Shown: positions 25,953 to 34,511, counted from the stretch's first letter. The stretch: DNA of 43,952 nt from Cupriavidus sp. 2SB (GCF_005503625.1 NZ_SCMX01000058.1:1-43952); one strand, 5' to 3'. Numbers and translations are program-made. The notes: generated from the sequence alone by a model not told the origin.

Positions 25953-26759
25953 TTAGGCGGCGGGATCGAAGCCGTCCGGCGTATCACCGGTGTACACCAC
26001 TTCGCACGTCGCCTGGTACGACAGCGCGAAGCCGATCGACTGGCGCAGTTCCTCACTCAGGTGGGCAATCAAGCCGCCCGTGCGCGCCAAGATCGGCACC
26101 CCCTTCAGTGCATTGAGTGGAAAGCCCACCCCAAGCAGCACCGCGGGAATTGCCGCCGAAACGTTAAGGCTGAGCGATTTGCCGACGATACTTGGAATGA
26201 CGGCTTCCACCGCTTCGGCGATGTCAATAAAAGTCGTGTCGGCGCCCGCCTGACGGGCGACATCGAACAAGGCCGCCACGCGCGGGTCACGCGCTTTGTG
26301 CAGCGGGTGACCATAGCCAGGAATCGCACGGCGCGCTTCTCGCCAAGCGCCAACGACGGACGCAGCCGCCTGGGCGCGGGACTCGCCAGTCTCAATGCGG
26401 GCGCTGATCTCCGAGAACATCAGGCCCGCGGTTTCGGACGCGCCAAGGATTACCGAGCCGCAGCCCAGAATACCCGCCGCCACGGCACCCTGCAGCGCAT
26501 CGGGCGCCGCAGCCAGCGTCATGCGGCTGGCCTGGACGCTGGGTACGAGGCCATGCTCGGCAATGGCAACCAGGGTGGCATCGACCACCTTCAGCGCCGC
26601 CTCGCTGGGGCGTTGGCCGGTGACCAGGAAATAGAAATACTGGGTAAAACTGAGCTTGCCGATCAGGTCGCGCGCCAAATCGGCCCCTCGGACCACGATG
26701 GTCTCTGTGTTGGAAGTGCTGATCGCGGTGTGAGGCACCGTTTCCTTACCAATTTTCAA
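25953..26759 (-). CDS. Citryl-CoA lyase / citrate synthase-like protein
   Basis: A 268-aa protein of the citrate-synthase superfamily, shorter than true citrate synthases (about 430 aa) and of the length of citryl-CoA lyase-type members. His69 in AEHGLVPSVQ and His151 in PGYGHPLHKARDPR match the conserved active-site histidine regions; FIDIAEAVEAVIPSIVGKSL and SAAIPAVLLGVGFPLNALKG follow. Such enzymes cleave citryl-CoA or a related hydroxy-acyl-CoA to acetyl-CoA plus an oxo-acid. Translation starts at a TTG with AGGAG about 8 nt upstream; no in-frame ATG fits. It is the first gene of a four-gene operon and divergent from a LysR regulator. Confidence 0.88.
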   Translation of the reverse strand: MKIGKETVPHTAISTSNTETIVVRGADLARDLIGKLSFTQYFYFLVTGQRPSEAALKVVDATLVAIAEHGLVPSVQASRMTLAAAPDALQGAVAAGILGCGSVILGASETAGLMFSEISARIETGESRAQAAASVVGAWREARRAIPGYGHPLHKARDPRVAALFDVARQAGADTTFIDIAEAVEAVIPSIVGKSLSLNVSAAIPAVLLGVGFPLNALKGVPILARTGGLIAHLSEELRQSIGFALSYQATCEVVYTGDTPDGFDPAA

Positions 26760-26844
26760 TTACGGCTCCTAGCGAAAGTAAACGTTTGTAGAGAGTCTAA
26801 GGACGACCTGTCAAAGATGAAAATGATAAATAAAGCTACTTATT

Positions 26845-26859
26845 ATCGATGCCATCGAT
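26845..26859. promoter_or_regulatory. Perfect dyad in the LysR/lyase intergenic region, probable LysR operator
   Basis: ATCGATG-C-CATCGAT is a perfect palindrome (7-bp arms). It is flanked by TT and GATAAG and sits 34 nt before the likely LysR start codon and about 86 nt before the divergent lyase TTG. LysR regulators usually bind a dyad containing T-N11-A close to their own promoter, and this is the only strong dyad in the region. The role is inferred from position. Confidence 0.6.
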
Positions 26860-26892
26860 GATAAGATGGCCAGACGCTTTATGGACTCGCCC

Positions 26893-27786
26893 ATGGAACT
26901 CCGGCATCTGCGATATTTCGAAGCCCTAGCGGAAACCCTTAACTTCACTCGTGCAGCAGAGCGGATGCACGTGACGCAGTCAACGCTGTCTCATCAAATC
27001 AGGCAGCTTGAGGATGAGGCGGGACAACTTTTGTTCAATCGAGTTGGCAAACGGATCTCGATGACTGATGCTGGCGAGGTCTTGCTGGCGGAAATCACCC
27101 CCGCGCTGCGGCAGATCGACCGCGCGATTCGTGCCGTGCGGGAGGACGAACAACCACTTGCCGGTGAAGTTTGCGTTGGCACCACGCAAAGTTTCAGCGT
27201 GCAACTGATACCGCAATGCCTCTCAACGTTTCTGTCGCTTCACCCGTCGGTACGCGTCGTCGTCGAAGAACTAAGTGCCGACGAGATAGCCGCACGCATC
27301 GCAGAGCAATCGCTCGACCTCGCTGTTTCATACCAGCCAGATCACGCGGATTCGCTCTTCTTCGAACCCCTCTTTAGTGAAGAACTCCGCCTGGTCGTCG
27401 GCGGTGCCCATGCCATGGCGGCCCGTAAACGTGCGCGAATGGCTGAGTTGCACGGCATGCGCATGGCGCTCCTCTCCCGGCGCTTTGCCACACGGCGATT
27501 GCTCGATGATTGCTTTCGTGCGGCGGAAGCGGAGCCCCAAATTGTCGCCGAGTTAAATTCGGTCGCGCCGATGCTTGAGCTTGCCCGTCGGACCGACATC
27601 GCGACCATCGTCGGTAGCGGCGCCCAACCGCCCGATCTAGGGCTGAAGTTCATCCCGCTTGAGAATCCGACACCACTTCGCACACCGGGACTACTCTGGA
27701 AGCGGGGTGCATCGCGGGAAAAAGCAGTCAGTGCCTTCGCGGCCACCGTGCGTCGTATCGTAGGTGCGCTGAATCAGGATCTGTAG
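26893..27786 (+). CDS. LysR-family transcriptional regulator
   Basis: A 297-aa LTTR. The winged-helix domain is at the N-terminus: MELRHLRYFEALAETLNFTR, AAERMHVTQSTLSHQIRQLE and GKRISMTDAGEVLLAEI. The effector-binding domain starts near residue 90 (GEVCVGTTQSFSVQLIPQCL) and carries the usual DLAVSYQPDHADSLFFEPLF motif. An open frame with two earlier ATG codons (26866 and 26881) extends upstream, but 26893 is the standard family start; no site has a strong Shine-Dalgarno sequence. It is divergent from the tricarboxylate operon and probably controls it, with the accumulating acid or its CoA ester as the likely inducer (inference). Confidence 0.93.
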   Translation: MELRHLRYFEALAETLNFTRAAERMHVTQSTLSHQIRQLEDEAGQLLFNRVGKRISMTDAGEVLLAEITPALRQIDRAIRAVREDEQPLAGEVCVGTTQSFSVQLIPQCLSTFLSLHPSVRVVVEELSADEIAARIAEQSLDLAVSYQPDHADSLFFEPLFSEELRLVVGGAHAMAARKRARMAELHGMRMALLSRRFATRRLLDDCFRAAEAEPQIVAELNSVAPMLELARRTDIATIVGSGAQPPDLGLKFIPLENPTPLRTPGLLWKRGASREKAVSAFAATVRRIVGALNQDL

Positions 27787-28537
27787 TTCGGGATGCAGAC
27801 GTCCGAGAACGATTCCGCGCGCTTAGTGCAGTCCTCGATCCCAGAACGAACACGGGTATTCATGCTCACCACAACCTGTTCCTATGCATAGCCAATTCAA
27901 CTGTGGCTATCGACGAAGGCTGCGATCGGATGGACACCAGTTTGGGCGGCATGGAAGCCGGCGCAGGCAAAATCTTACTGGAGGTGTTCATCGCCCCGGC
28001 TGACAAGCTAGGGGGGACACATGGTACCGACCTATACGCGCTCAAAGACGCGGCCGATGACGTGGTTCGCCCGCTTCAGGATCGATCTGTTCGCGTAGAT
28101 CGTGAGACCTTGGCTCTTGGTTACGCCGATGTGTAGTCCAGCGCGAAGATCTCTGCTAGCACCTCGAACTCGTCTCTACGCGGTTACGTGTCATCCGACA
28201 TCCACCAATCTTTCCTGCAAGGGCTGCGATCACATCGTGCAGGCGCCCGCACGCCGCCATTCCATTGATAGAGTCATCCGCGGCTCGAGATTGCTCGCCA
28301 ACGTGCTGGTCTCGAAGTTCCGCGCCCACCAGTTGCTGTATCGTCTGCGCGTTCGCGGGGGGTCTAAGGGAGCGACCTGCCCGAATCCACGCTGGATGAC
28401 TGAGTCGGCGGCTGCTCGGCATTGCTCGACCCGCTATCTTGACAAGCGGCAAAGAAAATAAACGCACTCCTGGACGCGCCGACGAGCCACACGCCCGTCG
28501 CCTCTGCGAGAAAGTCATTTGTCACAGGAAGTCCGCG
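27787..28537. other. Gene-poor stretch
   Basis: About 750 bases without a gene I would call. A 77-codon plus-strand frame at 27903-28136 and a 120-codon minus frame at 28156-28518 are open but show no domain, and their minus-strand partners contain fragments that look like decayed coding sequence. Possibly a remnant of a lost gene. Confidence 0.4.
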
Positions 28538-29527
28538 TCACAGGCGGATCGTCGATCGGTTACGCTGCAAGAGTTCATGCTGAACTGCGGAACGAATTAC
28601 CGTGGAAGGCACGCTTCTCTGGTGCTCGCGCTTGAGGCGTCCCGGCGTTGTTCCAAGTTCTCGTTTGAACACGCGGTTGAAAGTTCGCTCCGATTTATAG
28701 CCGATGCTATGCGCAATCGCGTGCAGGGAGAGCTCACTTCGTTGCAGCAGCAGGACCGCCTTAAACATCCGCCATCGTATCAGATACTCGTATGGCGTCA
28801 GGCCAGCCTTTTCCTTGAAGCGTACAGCGAAGGCCGAACGTGACATCCCTGATACCTGCGCCAACAACTCGAGGGTCCAGTCTCGACCGAGATCAGAATG
28901 CATGGCGCGGGCCGCATGCTTCAAATGCGGATCGACTGTGATGGCGAGCCATCCCGTTTGTGGTAGCGACTGCTGGTCGCAATACGCACGCACCACATGG
29001 ATGAACAGCAGCTCGAAAAGCCTGCTTATCATCGCTTCAGACCCAATCTCAGTTCGGACGGTTTCGCGCAATAGCAGGCCAAGCAGTTTGGCCACCGTGA
29101 GACTGGCATCTCTTCCCCCGTCAAGCACCAAAACGGACGGCAAGACAGACAGTAACGGGACTGCTTCGTGCGCGTCGATCTCGAAGCAACCACAGACAAA
29201 GTGGCAGGACGCGCCTTCCCCACCAATCACCAAGTCTTCGCCGGACCGGTGGGGCAACATGGACGAGCAATCAAGCAGCGCGGAGCCTGGCTGATCGTAG
29301 GTATCGTACGGCGTATCGTCGAGGGCAATGAAGACATCGCCAGTACGCAGGCAAAGAGGAGAAGGCGTAGCACTCGTAGCGACGACGCACGAACCCTCAA
29401 CAAGTACGGCGAACTTGATCGTCCCTTTCGACCCTGATCGAACTCCCCAGGGCGCCCTGGCTTGAACCCGCGTCAAGATTGCGCTTCGCACACGCATCGC
29501 TGAACAGATTTCCGATAAGGGGTCCAT
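28538..29527 (-). CDS. AraC-family regulator with cupin-like N-terminal domain (paralog 1)
   Basis: A 329-aa regulator. The N-terminal region starts MDPLSEICSAMRVRSAILTR and contains a cupin-like beta-sandwich (LRTGDVFIALDDTPYDTYDQ), the AraC_binding_2 type. The C-terminal 100 residues hold two HTH motifs: TLELLAQVSGMSRSAFAVRF and ELSLHAIAHSIGYKSERTFN, followed by RVFKRELGTTPGRLKR, as in AraC/XylS proteins. The open frame begins at 29566, but GAGG about 6 nt before the ATG at 29527 favours this start. It is divergent from the MDR dehydrogenase gene (150 nt apart) and is the likely local regulator. A close paralog lies at 35461-36444. Confidence 0.92.
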   Translation of the reverse strand: MDPLSEICSAMRVRSAILTRVQARAPWGVRSGSKGTIKFAVLVEGSCVVATSATPSPLCLRTGDVFIALDDTPYDTYDQPGSALLDCSSMLPHRSGEDLVIGGEGASCHFVCGCFEIDAHEAVPLLSVLPSVLVLDGGRDASLTVAKLLGLLLRETVRTEIGSEAMISRLFELLFIHVVRAYCDQQSLPQTGWLAITVDPHLKHAARAMHSDLGRDWTLELLAQVSGMSRSAFAVRFKEKAGLTPYEYLIRWRMFKAVLLLQRSELSLHAIAHSIGYKSERTFNRVFKRELGTTPGRLKREHQRSVPSTVIRSAVQHELLQRNRSTIRL

Positions 29528-29676
29528 TCGTCGCCTCATCTCGCACAGGTTTGTACGCTCGAACAAAGAAAATCGACGCTCCTCACTGGAACGCTCACCT
29601 CATTCTATCGGAACATCCATCTACCGGAGCGCCCCCGTCGAGAGGGCCAAAGTCAAGATTTGGAGATCGAAAGGTG

Positions 29677-30768
29677 ATGCGTGAAATGATGGAACGGTGG
29701 GTCGCTCAACGACCGACCATTGAAGATATGAGCATTGAGCGTGCCGTGCGACCCACGGCGGGGCCAGGAGAGGTATTGGTGCGGTGCAGCGCAGTGTCGC
29801 TGAACTATCGGGACCTCGCCATGCTAGAGGGCAAATTTGGCGCATGGACGGGCCACCATTATCCAGGCTCAGAGCTAGCCGGAGAGGTGGTTGAATTAGG
29901 GGCGGGGGTTACCCGTGTCGGACTTGGCGACAGGGTCATCAGTGTCGATATACACCATTGGATTGATGGACCTGCGCCAGAGGCGCATACGAATACAACG
30001 CCTCTATCAGGAGCTCTAGCCGAGTATGTAGTACTTCCCGAAGAGCAATTGGTCCAGGCGCCCAAAACGCTGGACTTGCCGTCGGCAAGCACACTTTCTG
30101 TTGCCGGCCTGACTGCTTGGTTCGCGCTTGTTGAACTGGGAAAAATGCGAGCCGGCCAGACTGTGGTAGTACATGGGACCGGAGGCGTCTCCCTCTTCGC
30201 CATTCAATTTGCGGTCGCGCAGGGAGCTTCGGTCATCGTCGTCTCTCGCTCCAATGACAAGCTTTCCAAGGCAAGATTTCTCGGCGCAGACCACGGAATC
30301 AACCGCACTGAACACGAGAATTGGGACGCAGAGGTGCTCGCGGTGACTGAGGGGCGAGGTGCGGATCACGTCCTTGAAATGGCCGGGGGCGACATTACGC
30401 GATCGCTGAACGCCATTCGCCTCGGCGGAAGAATCTCGGTCATCGGCCTGTTGGATGATGCAGAGCTCCGTGCTCCCCTTCCTTTGATCATGTTCAAGCG
30501 AGCACAACTCATCGGACTAGGCGTAGGGCACCGCCGTGCGCTGGAAGACATGGTCTCCGCGGTAGACCAGATCAAGCTTACCCCGGTTGTGGAATCGGTC
30601 TATCCATTCGCTCGGGCAAACGAAGCCTTTGCCCATCTCAAGCGCGGCGCTTTCGGCAAGGTTGTAGTTCGGATTTTGCCTCCCGATGGCGCTCGCTCGA
30701 GCCTGAACCCTGCACTGCCTAATGCAAGAGACCGTTCGCACTCTTCCTACAACGACCGAACAATCTGA
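29677..30768 (+). CDS. Zinc-independent MDR dehydrogenase (alcohol dehydrogenase/quinone oxidoreductase-like)
   Basis: A 363-aa medium-chain dehydrogenase. The N-terminal catalytic fold contains RPTAGPGEVLVRCSAVSLNY and the PGSELAGEVVELGAGVTRVG motif, and the Rossmann fold begins VVVHGTGGVSLFAIQFAVAQ. The structural zinc cysteines of classical ADHs are absent, as in the quinone-oxidoreductase and crotonyl-CoA-type branches. The cofactor is NAD(P)H by family; the substrate is unknown. The open frame reaches upstream to 29479, but MREMMERWVAQRPTIEDMSI at 29677 is the homologous start. AraC regulator 1 lies divergently upstream. A decayed quinone-oxidoreductase relic follows it. Confidence 0.9.
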   Translation: MREMMERWVAQRPTIEDMSIERAVRPTAGPGEVLVRCSAVSLNYRDLAMLEGKFGAWTGHHYPGSELAGEVVELGAGVTRVGLGDRVISVDIHHWIDGPAPEAHTNTTPLSGALAEYVVLPEEQLVQAPKTLDLPSASTLSVAGLTAWFALVELGKMRAGQTVVVHGTGGVSLFAIQFAVAQGASVIVVSRSNDKLSKARFLGADHGINRTEHENWDAEVLAVTEGRGADHVLEMAGGDITRSLNAIRLGGRISVIGLLDDAELRAPLPLIMFKRAQLIGLGVGHRRALEDMVSAVDQIKLTPVVESVYPFARANEAFAHLKRGAFGKVVVRILPPDGARSSLNPALPNARDRSHSSYNDRTI

Positions 30769-30984
30769 GCGTGTCCTACCGAGTAAGGAAGCGGACATGT
30801 CGCGAATCAGCGCACTACTGCAAAGCTTGGCAGCTACCCCCGCAATCAATGGACTGCAGCAAAAAACATGGGCCGACGACCGAAGCACCAATACCAGCCT
30901 CGCCACGACGGTCCATCACGAGCAGTTTGCCTCTGCCTAATCGGGCCAATTCTGGACGAAGATGCCGCTTTCTAAGACGCTTGA

Positions 30985-31320
30985 TGTCGCAGGGGGAGGG
31001 AAAGATCGTCGCAATGGGAAGAGGGATAACGGATTTTCAGCCTGGCCCGCGGGTCGCTTTGGCGTATGCCCCGGGGGGGTACGTCACTTGGTGTTACCTG
31101 CCGCGTCCTTGGCGAGGCTACCGGAGTCCATTGATGACAAGACGGCGGCATCGATGGCTCCGAGGACAATGGCAGCTACTTCGCAACCGCTGTCTACCCC
31201 GTTAGGCCTGGCGATGTCGCTTCGGTTCATGCAGTCTCTAAAGGTGTTGGACTGCTGCTGACACAAATCAGCAGCATTATCGGCGGCCACGTCTTTGAGC
31301 GTGTGTCATCACCCCGCAAG
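30985..31320 (+). pseudogene. Quinone oxidoreductase relic, at least two frameshifts
   Basis: Three successive frames read parts of a zeta-crystallin/quinone-oxidoreductase protein: GEGKIVAMGRGITDFQPGPR with VALAYAPGGYV, then LPAASLARLPESIDDKTAAS, then VYPVRPGDVASVHAVSKGVG with LLLTQISSIIGGHVFERVSS. These correspond in order to the expected 'VxxVGxGVxxFxxGDRVAY', 'LPxxIxDxxAA' and 'GDxVLVHAAxGGVG' segments. The N-terminal 60 residues and everything after about 110 codons of the Rossmann domain are gone. It is probably an ancestral neighbour or duplicate of the intact MDR gene upstream. Boundaries are approximate. Confidence 0.7.
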
Positions 31321-31441
31321 GTTGGGCCGCACAGGGTGCAGGAGCGGATCATTTCCTCCTCAACACCGCAGGGAAATTTTCCGATGAAGCGTTCCGCCCC
31401 AGCTTTTCACTCTGATTTTGTTAACTTCAAAGGATGCAAAA

Positions 31442-32278
31442 ATGAGCTTCGTTAAAACCAAAGATGGCGTTGATATCTTTTTCAAAGACTGGGGTCCTAA
31501 AAACGCGACACCGATCTTCTTTCACCACGGTTGGCCGCTGAGCTCGGATGACTGGGACACTCAGATGCTCTTCTTCCTGGAGAAGGGATTTCGCGTCATC
31601 GCGAATGACCGGCGAGGACACGGCCGCTCAGCGCAGGTGAGCGATGGACACGATATGGACCACTACGCTGCGGACGCGTCCGCGGTAGTCGAACATCTTA
31701 ACCTCCAGAACGTCATTCACATCGGCCATTCCACAGGCGGTGGACAAGTGGCACGCTATATCGCCAAATACGGACAGCCACAGGGTCGAGTAGCCAAAGC
31801 CATACTCGTCAGCTCGGTGCCTCCACTGATGGTCAAAACCGAGAAAAACCCGACAGGGACCCCGATCGAGGTCTTCGACCAGTATCGCGCTGCATTGGCC
31901 GCCAATCGAGCCCAGTTCTACATCGACGTCGCGAGTGGCCCGTTCTATGGCTTCAACCGACCGGGAGCTACAGTCTCCCAAGGCGTCATTGAAAACTGGT
32001 GGCGCCAGGGAATGATGGGGAGCGCCAAAGCGCATTACGAAGGCATCAAAGCCTTCTCAGAAACCGATCAAACGGAAGACCTGAAGGCAATCACCGTACC
32101 CACGCTGGTGCTTCAAGGCGATGACGATCAAGTCGTACCGTATGAAGACGCCAGCCTTCTCCAAGGCAAGCTTCTGCGCAATGGGACACTTAAGATCTAT
32201 AAAGGATATCCACATGGCATGCTGACGACGCACGCCGACGTTATCAACGCTGACATTCTGGAATTCATTGAAAGTTAA
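31442..32278 (+). CDS. Alpha/beta hydrolase (non-haem chloroperoxidase type)
   Basis: A 278-aa alpha/beta hydrolase of non-haem haloperoxidase/esterase length. FFHHGWPLSSDDWDTQM supplies the oxyanion-hole HG motif, IANDRRGHGRSAQ is the conserved RRG.G stretch, and GHSTGGG carries the nucleophile Ser97. The acid is an Asp in VLQGDDDQVVPYE and the base is in GYPHGMLTTH. Such enzymes hydrolyse esters or, with peracid formation, halogenate; the natural substrate is not deducible. The start is supported by AAAGGA about 8 nt before the ATG. No signal peptide. It stands alone between the quinone-oxidoreductase relic and a hairpin. Confidence 0.94.
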   Translation: MSFVKTKDGVDIFFKDWGPKNATPIFFHHGWPLSSDDWDTQMLFFLEKGFRVIANDRRGHGRSAQVSDGHDMDHYAADASAVVEHLNLQNVIHIGHSTGGGQVARYIAKYGQPQGRVAKAILVSSVPPLMVKTEKNPTGTPIEVFDQYRAALAANRAQFYIDVASGPFYGFNRPGATVSQGVIENWWRQGMMGSAKAHYEGIKAFSETDQTEDLKAITVPTLVLQGDDDQVVPYEDASLLQGKLLRNGTLKIYKGYPHGMLTTHADVINADILEFIES

Positions 32279-32308
32279 GCAGCCTTTCGTGATCACCGGA
32301 CCCGCGCG

Positions 32309-32336
32309 GCGCGACGATCAAAGAACATCGTCGCGT
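32309..32336 (+). terminator. Possible terminator hairpin after the alpha/beta hydrolase
   Basis: GCGCGACGAT and ATCGTCGCGT (32309-32318 and 32327-32336) form a 9-10 bp stem with an 8-nt loop, 30 nt past the stop. No U tract follows at once, but an AT-rich stretch does. Intrinsic termination is plausible, not certain. Confidence 0.5.
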
Positions 32337-32340
32337 CGTG

Positions 32341-32490
32341 TGACTTGCTATATTCCGGCTCAATAGTGAAGATTATAGAATAATAAACTTCGATATAGCA
32401 TCCTGAAAATAATAATCAGAATATCATTTGTACAAAATCTTTTTATCCAATTGAAAGACTATATATTCAGGCTTGTTCATTTTTTATTAC
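32341..32490. other. AT-rich intergenic stretch
   Basis: About 150 bases rich in AT, unlike the G+C-rich surroundings (for example AATAATAAACTTCG and AAAATAATAATCAG), with a separated inverted repeat GCTATAT/ATATAGC at 32347-32353 and 32393-32399. It holds promoter-like sequence for the DUF488 relic downstream and is the kind of DNA H-NS prefers. Confidence 0.55.
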
Positions 32491-32506
32491 AGCGGTGACG
32501 AGACCC

Positions 32507-33057
32507 ATGACTTTCCCGTTTTATACGATCGGTCATTCCAATCTTCCTGTGAGAGCCTTCATCGATACGCTGCTTGATGCGGAGATCAGCATAGTCGTCG
32601 ATGTGAGGAAGATTCCCCAATCCTTGGCCAACCCGCAGTTCAACGAAGAGTCACTTTCCGAAGCTCTTGAAACGTATGGAATATCGTACGAACATCTACC
32701 GGCGCTTGGCGGGCTTCGCGGCAAACAAAGGCTCGTTGCGCCAAATATCAATGCCTATTGGCAAAACCGTAGCTCCGCAACTATGCCGACTATGCGCTAT
32801 CCGAAAGCTTCAGTACGGGAATACAACGGCTAATTGATCTCGGACGCGGCGGCAGATGTGCCGTCATGTGCTCCGAAGCGGTTTGGTGGCGCTGCCACCG
32901 GCGGATCGTGGCTGACTACTTGATATCCCGCGGGGAAACCGTCGTGCATATCATGGCACGGCACCGAAAGGAGCCTGCACATCTCAACGAAGCGGCATCC
33001 GTCCGTAGCGATGGAACGATAACGTACTCTGTCCCAGATAGGTGCGCGGACAGATGA
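32507..33057 (+). pseudogene. DUF488 family protein, frameshifted
   Basis: The first part (MTFPFYTIGHSNLPVRAFID, VVDVRKIPQSLANPQF, HLPALGGLRGKQR) is a clean DUF488 N-terminus. Near 32775-32800 the frame is lost: the expected NYADYALSESFSTGIQRLI, VMCSEAVWWRCHRRIVADYL and HIMARHRKEP continue in the next frame to a stop at 33057. One missing base explains it. The CSEAVWWRCHRR motif, the usual Cys/His centre, is intact after the shift. Apart from the shift all segments are well conserved, so this may be a sequencing error or a recent mutation. The GTG at 32495 is another possible start. Confidence 0.8.
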
Positions 33058-33104
33058 GGACGATACCCGAGGCTTTCGATCTTCGCCCCCACCTCACTCC
33101 GGCT

Positions 33105-33905
33105 TTAGAACGCGCTGCGTACAGTGCCGCCGTCTACGCGCAGAGTTGCCCCACTCACATAGTCGGCCAATGGACTTGCTAGATAAGCCACAGCTGCGGC
33201 CACTTCCTCTGGGCGCCCCAACCGCCCTACGTCATTGGGAACCAAGTCTCGCACGCAGCCGTCCTCAATCTCTTTCCAGGTGGATCCCCAGCCGTTCGTC
33301 TGCGCAAGCTTTTTGAGGAATTCACGGACCGAAGGAACAAGAATCGCACCAGGCGCTACGACGTTGGACGTTACGCCACTACCTTTGAGCTCACGCGCGA
33401 GAGATACCGCGAGGTTGTGACGGGCGGCAAGAGTCGCTTTGTATTGAGGCATGGGGGCAATTGGCTGCGATGCCAATCCGCCGCCCACTTGGATGACTCT
33501 TCCCCACCCGCGCTCCCGCATCACTGGGACCAGATGTTGGACCATACGTACGGCGGACACGACGTTGGTCTCATAAGCTGCCACCCACTCTTCCGGAGTC
33601 GCCGACGTCCAGTCGAAATGATGGTAAAAGTCTGCATTGTTCACCAGTATGTCAACGACTCCACCTGCAAGCGCGGACGAGGCAACTTCCTGAGCTCCTT
33701 GGTCATTTGCGAGATCGCCCAACACAGATACCGCTACACCGCCGGCAGCCCTGATTGAGTTGACCACGACTGCAGCACGTAGACTGTCTCGACCGTGCAC
33801 GACAACGTGCACACCCTCTGTCGCCAGAAACTTTGCAATTGCTTCACCGATACCATTTGTAGCACCGGTAACTAGTGCCTTCTTTCCATGCAATTGTAAG
33901 TTCAT
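33105..33905 (-). CDS. Short-chain dehydrogenase/reductase lacking the canonical Ser/Lys
   Basis: A 266-aa SDR with a good cofactor site: TGATNGIG (13-20), DILVNNADF (85-93) and a C-terminal SPLADYVSGATLRVDGG tail. The active site is unusual. Tyr155 (MPQYKATLAARHN) aligns with the catalytic Tyr, but position Y+4 is Leu159 rather than Lys, and the residue 13 before is Gly142 rather than Ser. The rest of the YxxxK helix and the PGAILVP strand are conserved. Similar 'ATLAARHNLAVSLA' sequences are known to me among Burkholderiales SDRs, so it may be a divergent subgroup rather than a broken enzyme. It is probably monocistronic; no strong ribosome-binding site is visible. Confidence 0.88.
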   Translation of the reverse strand: MNLQLHGKKALVTGATNGIGEAIAKFLATEGVHVVVHGRDSLRAAVVVNSIRAAGGVAVSVLGDLANDQGAQEVASSALAGGVVDILVNNADFYHHFDWTSATPEEWVAAYETNVVSAVRMVQHLVPVMRERGWGRVIQVGGGLASQPIAPMPQYKATLAARHNLAVSLARELKGSGVTSNVVAPGAILVPSVREFLKKLAQTNGWGSTWKEIEDGCVRDLVPNDVGRLGRPEEVAAAVAYLASPLADYVSGATLRVDGGTVRSAF

Positions 33906-33951
33906 ATACCGAGATTGAATCTAAAGAACGTAAGCCAGCGACAAACCTGAT

Positions 33952-34410
33952 TTATGCAGTCGTATCAACAAGATTTTTGGTATAAGCGCCGCTCGTGACC
34001 GCGATCACCTCCGCGAGCTTCGCGACCGCCTGTTGCAGCTGAACGGAGGTTTGGGTCATACCCGCCTGAAGAGACGCCACGCTGCTCATGGCATTTGGGT
34101 CCTTGGATGCACGAGCTTGCAATTTCTGAAGCTGCTGCATCTGCGTTTGCAATTGATCCTGAAGGGCTTTGATCTGGTCCTTTAATGCCTTGATGATCGG
34201 CGACTCCTGTTTCGAGTCATCATCGTTCTTCTCTGCAGCCACTTTATTCTGTGTCCAGCCGCTAAGGGAGACTTTGATATTCTCCTGAGTAACCGACCCG
34301 GCTTCTTGCCTACCGGAAGTACCGCTTGAATCAGCAGTTGTGACAACCGCCGATTCTTCGAAAACTTCATACCCCGCGGCTACTACGTTATTCATCGATG
34401 ACACATTCAC
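33952..34410 (-). CDS. FlxA-like coiled-coil protein
   Basis: A 152-aa protein with a Ser/Thr-rich N-terminal half and a coiled coil at about residues 73-105 (IIKALKDQIKALQDQLQTQM, QQLQKLQARASK). The helical tail TQTSVQLQQAVAKLAEVIAV completes it. This matches the FlxA-like family, first seen as flagellar-regulon genes; its function is not established. Translation starts at a GTG (34410) rather than the ATG five codons later, because AAGGAG lies 6 nt before the GTG. It is between two SDR genes with no obvious functional link. No signal peptide. Confidence 0.72.
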   Translation of the reverse strand: MNVSSMNNVVAAGYEVFEESAVVTTADSSGTSGRQEAGSVTQENIKVSLSGWTQNKVAAEKNDDDSKQESPIIKALKDQIKALQDQLQTQMQQLQKLQARASKDPNAMSSVASLQAGMTQTSVQLQQAVAKLAEVIAVTSGAYTKNLVDTTA

Positions 34411-34511
34411 GACCCACTCCTTATTATTCGATTAATCGTTTTACACAGAAATGAAGACAGCCGCCAAAGTTATCGGCATGCCGCAAAAGCGATCATTCTT
34501 TGCGAATAGCT

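Noticed and set aside
24674..26861. Long plus-strand ORFs of 254 and 357 codons
   Set aside because: They lie antisense to the well-supported CoA-transferase and citryl-CoA-lyase genes and read as basic, repetitive GC-rich text without domains.
28156..28518. Minus-strand ORF of 120 codons
   Set aside because: No domain and a low-quality start; probably part of a decayed region.
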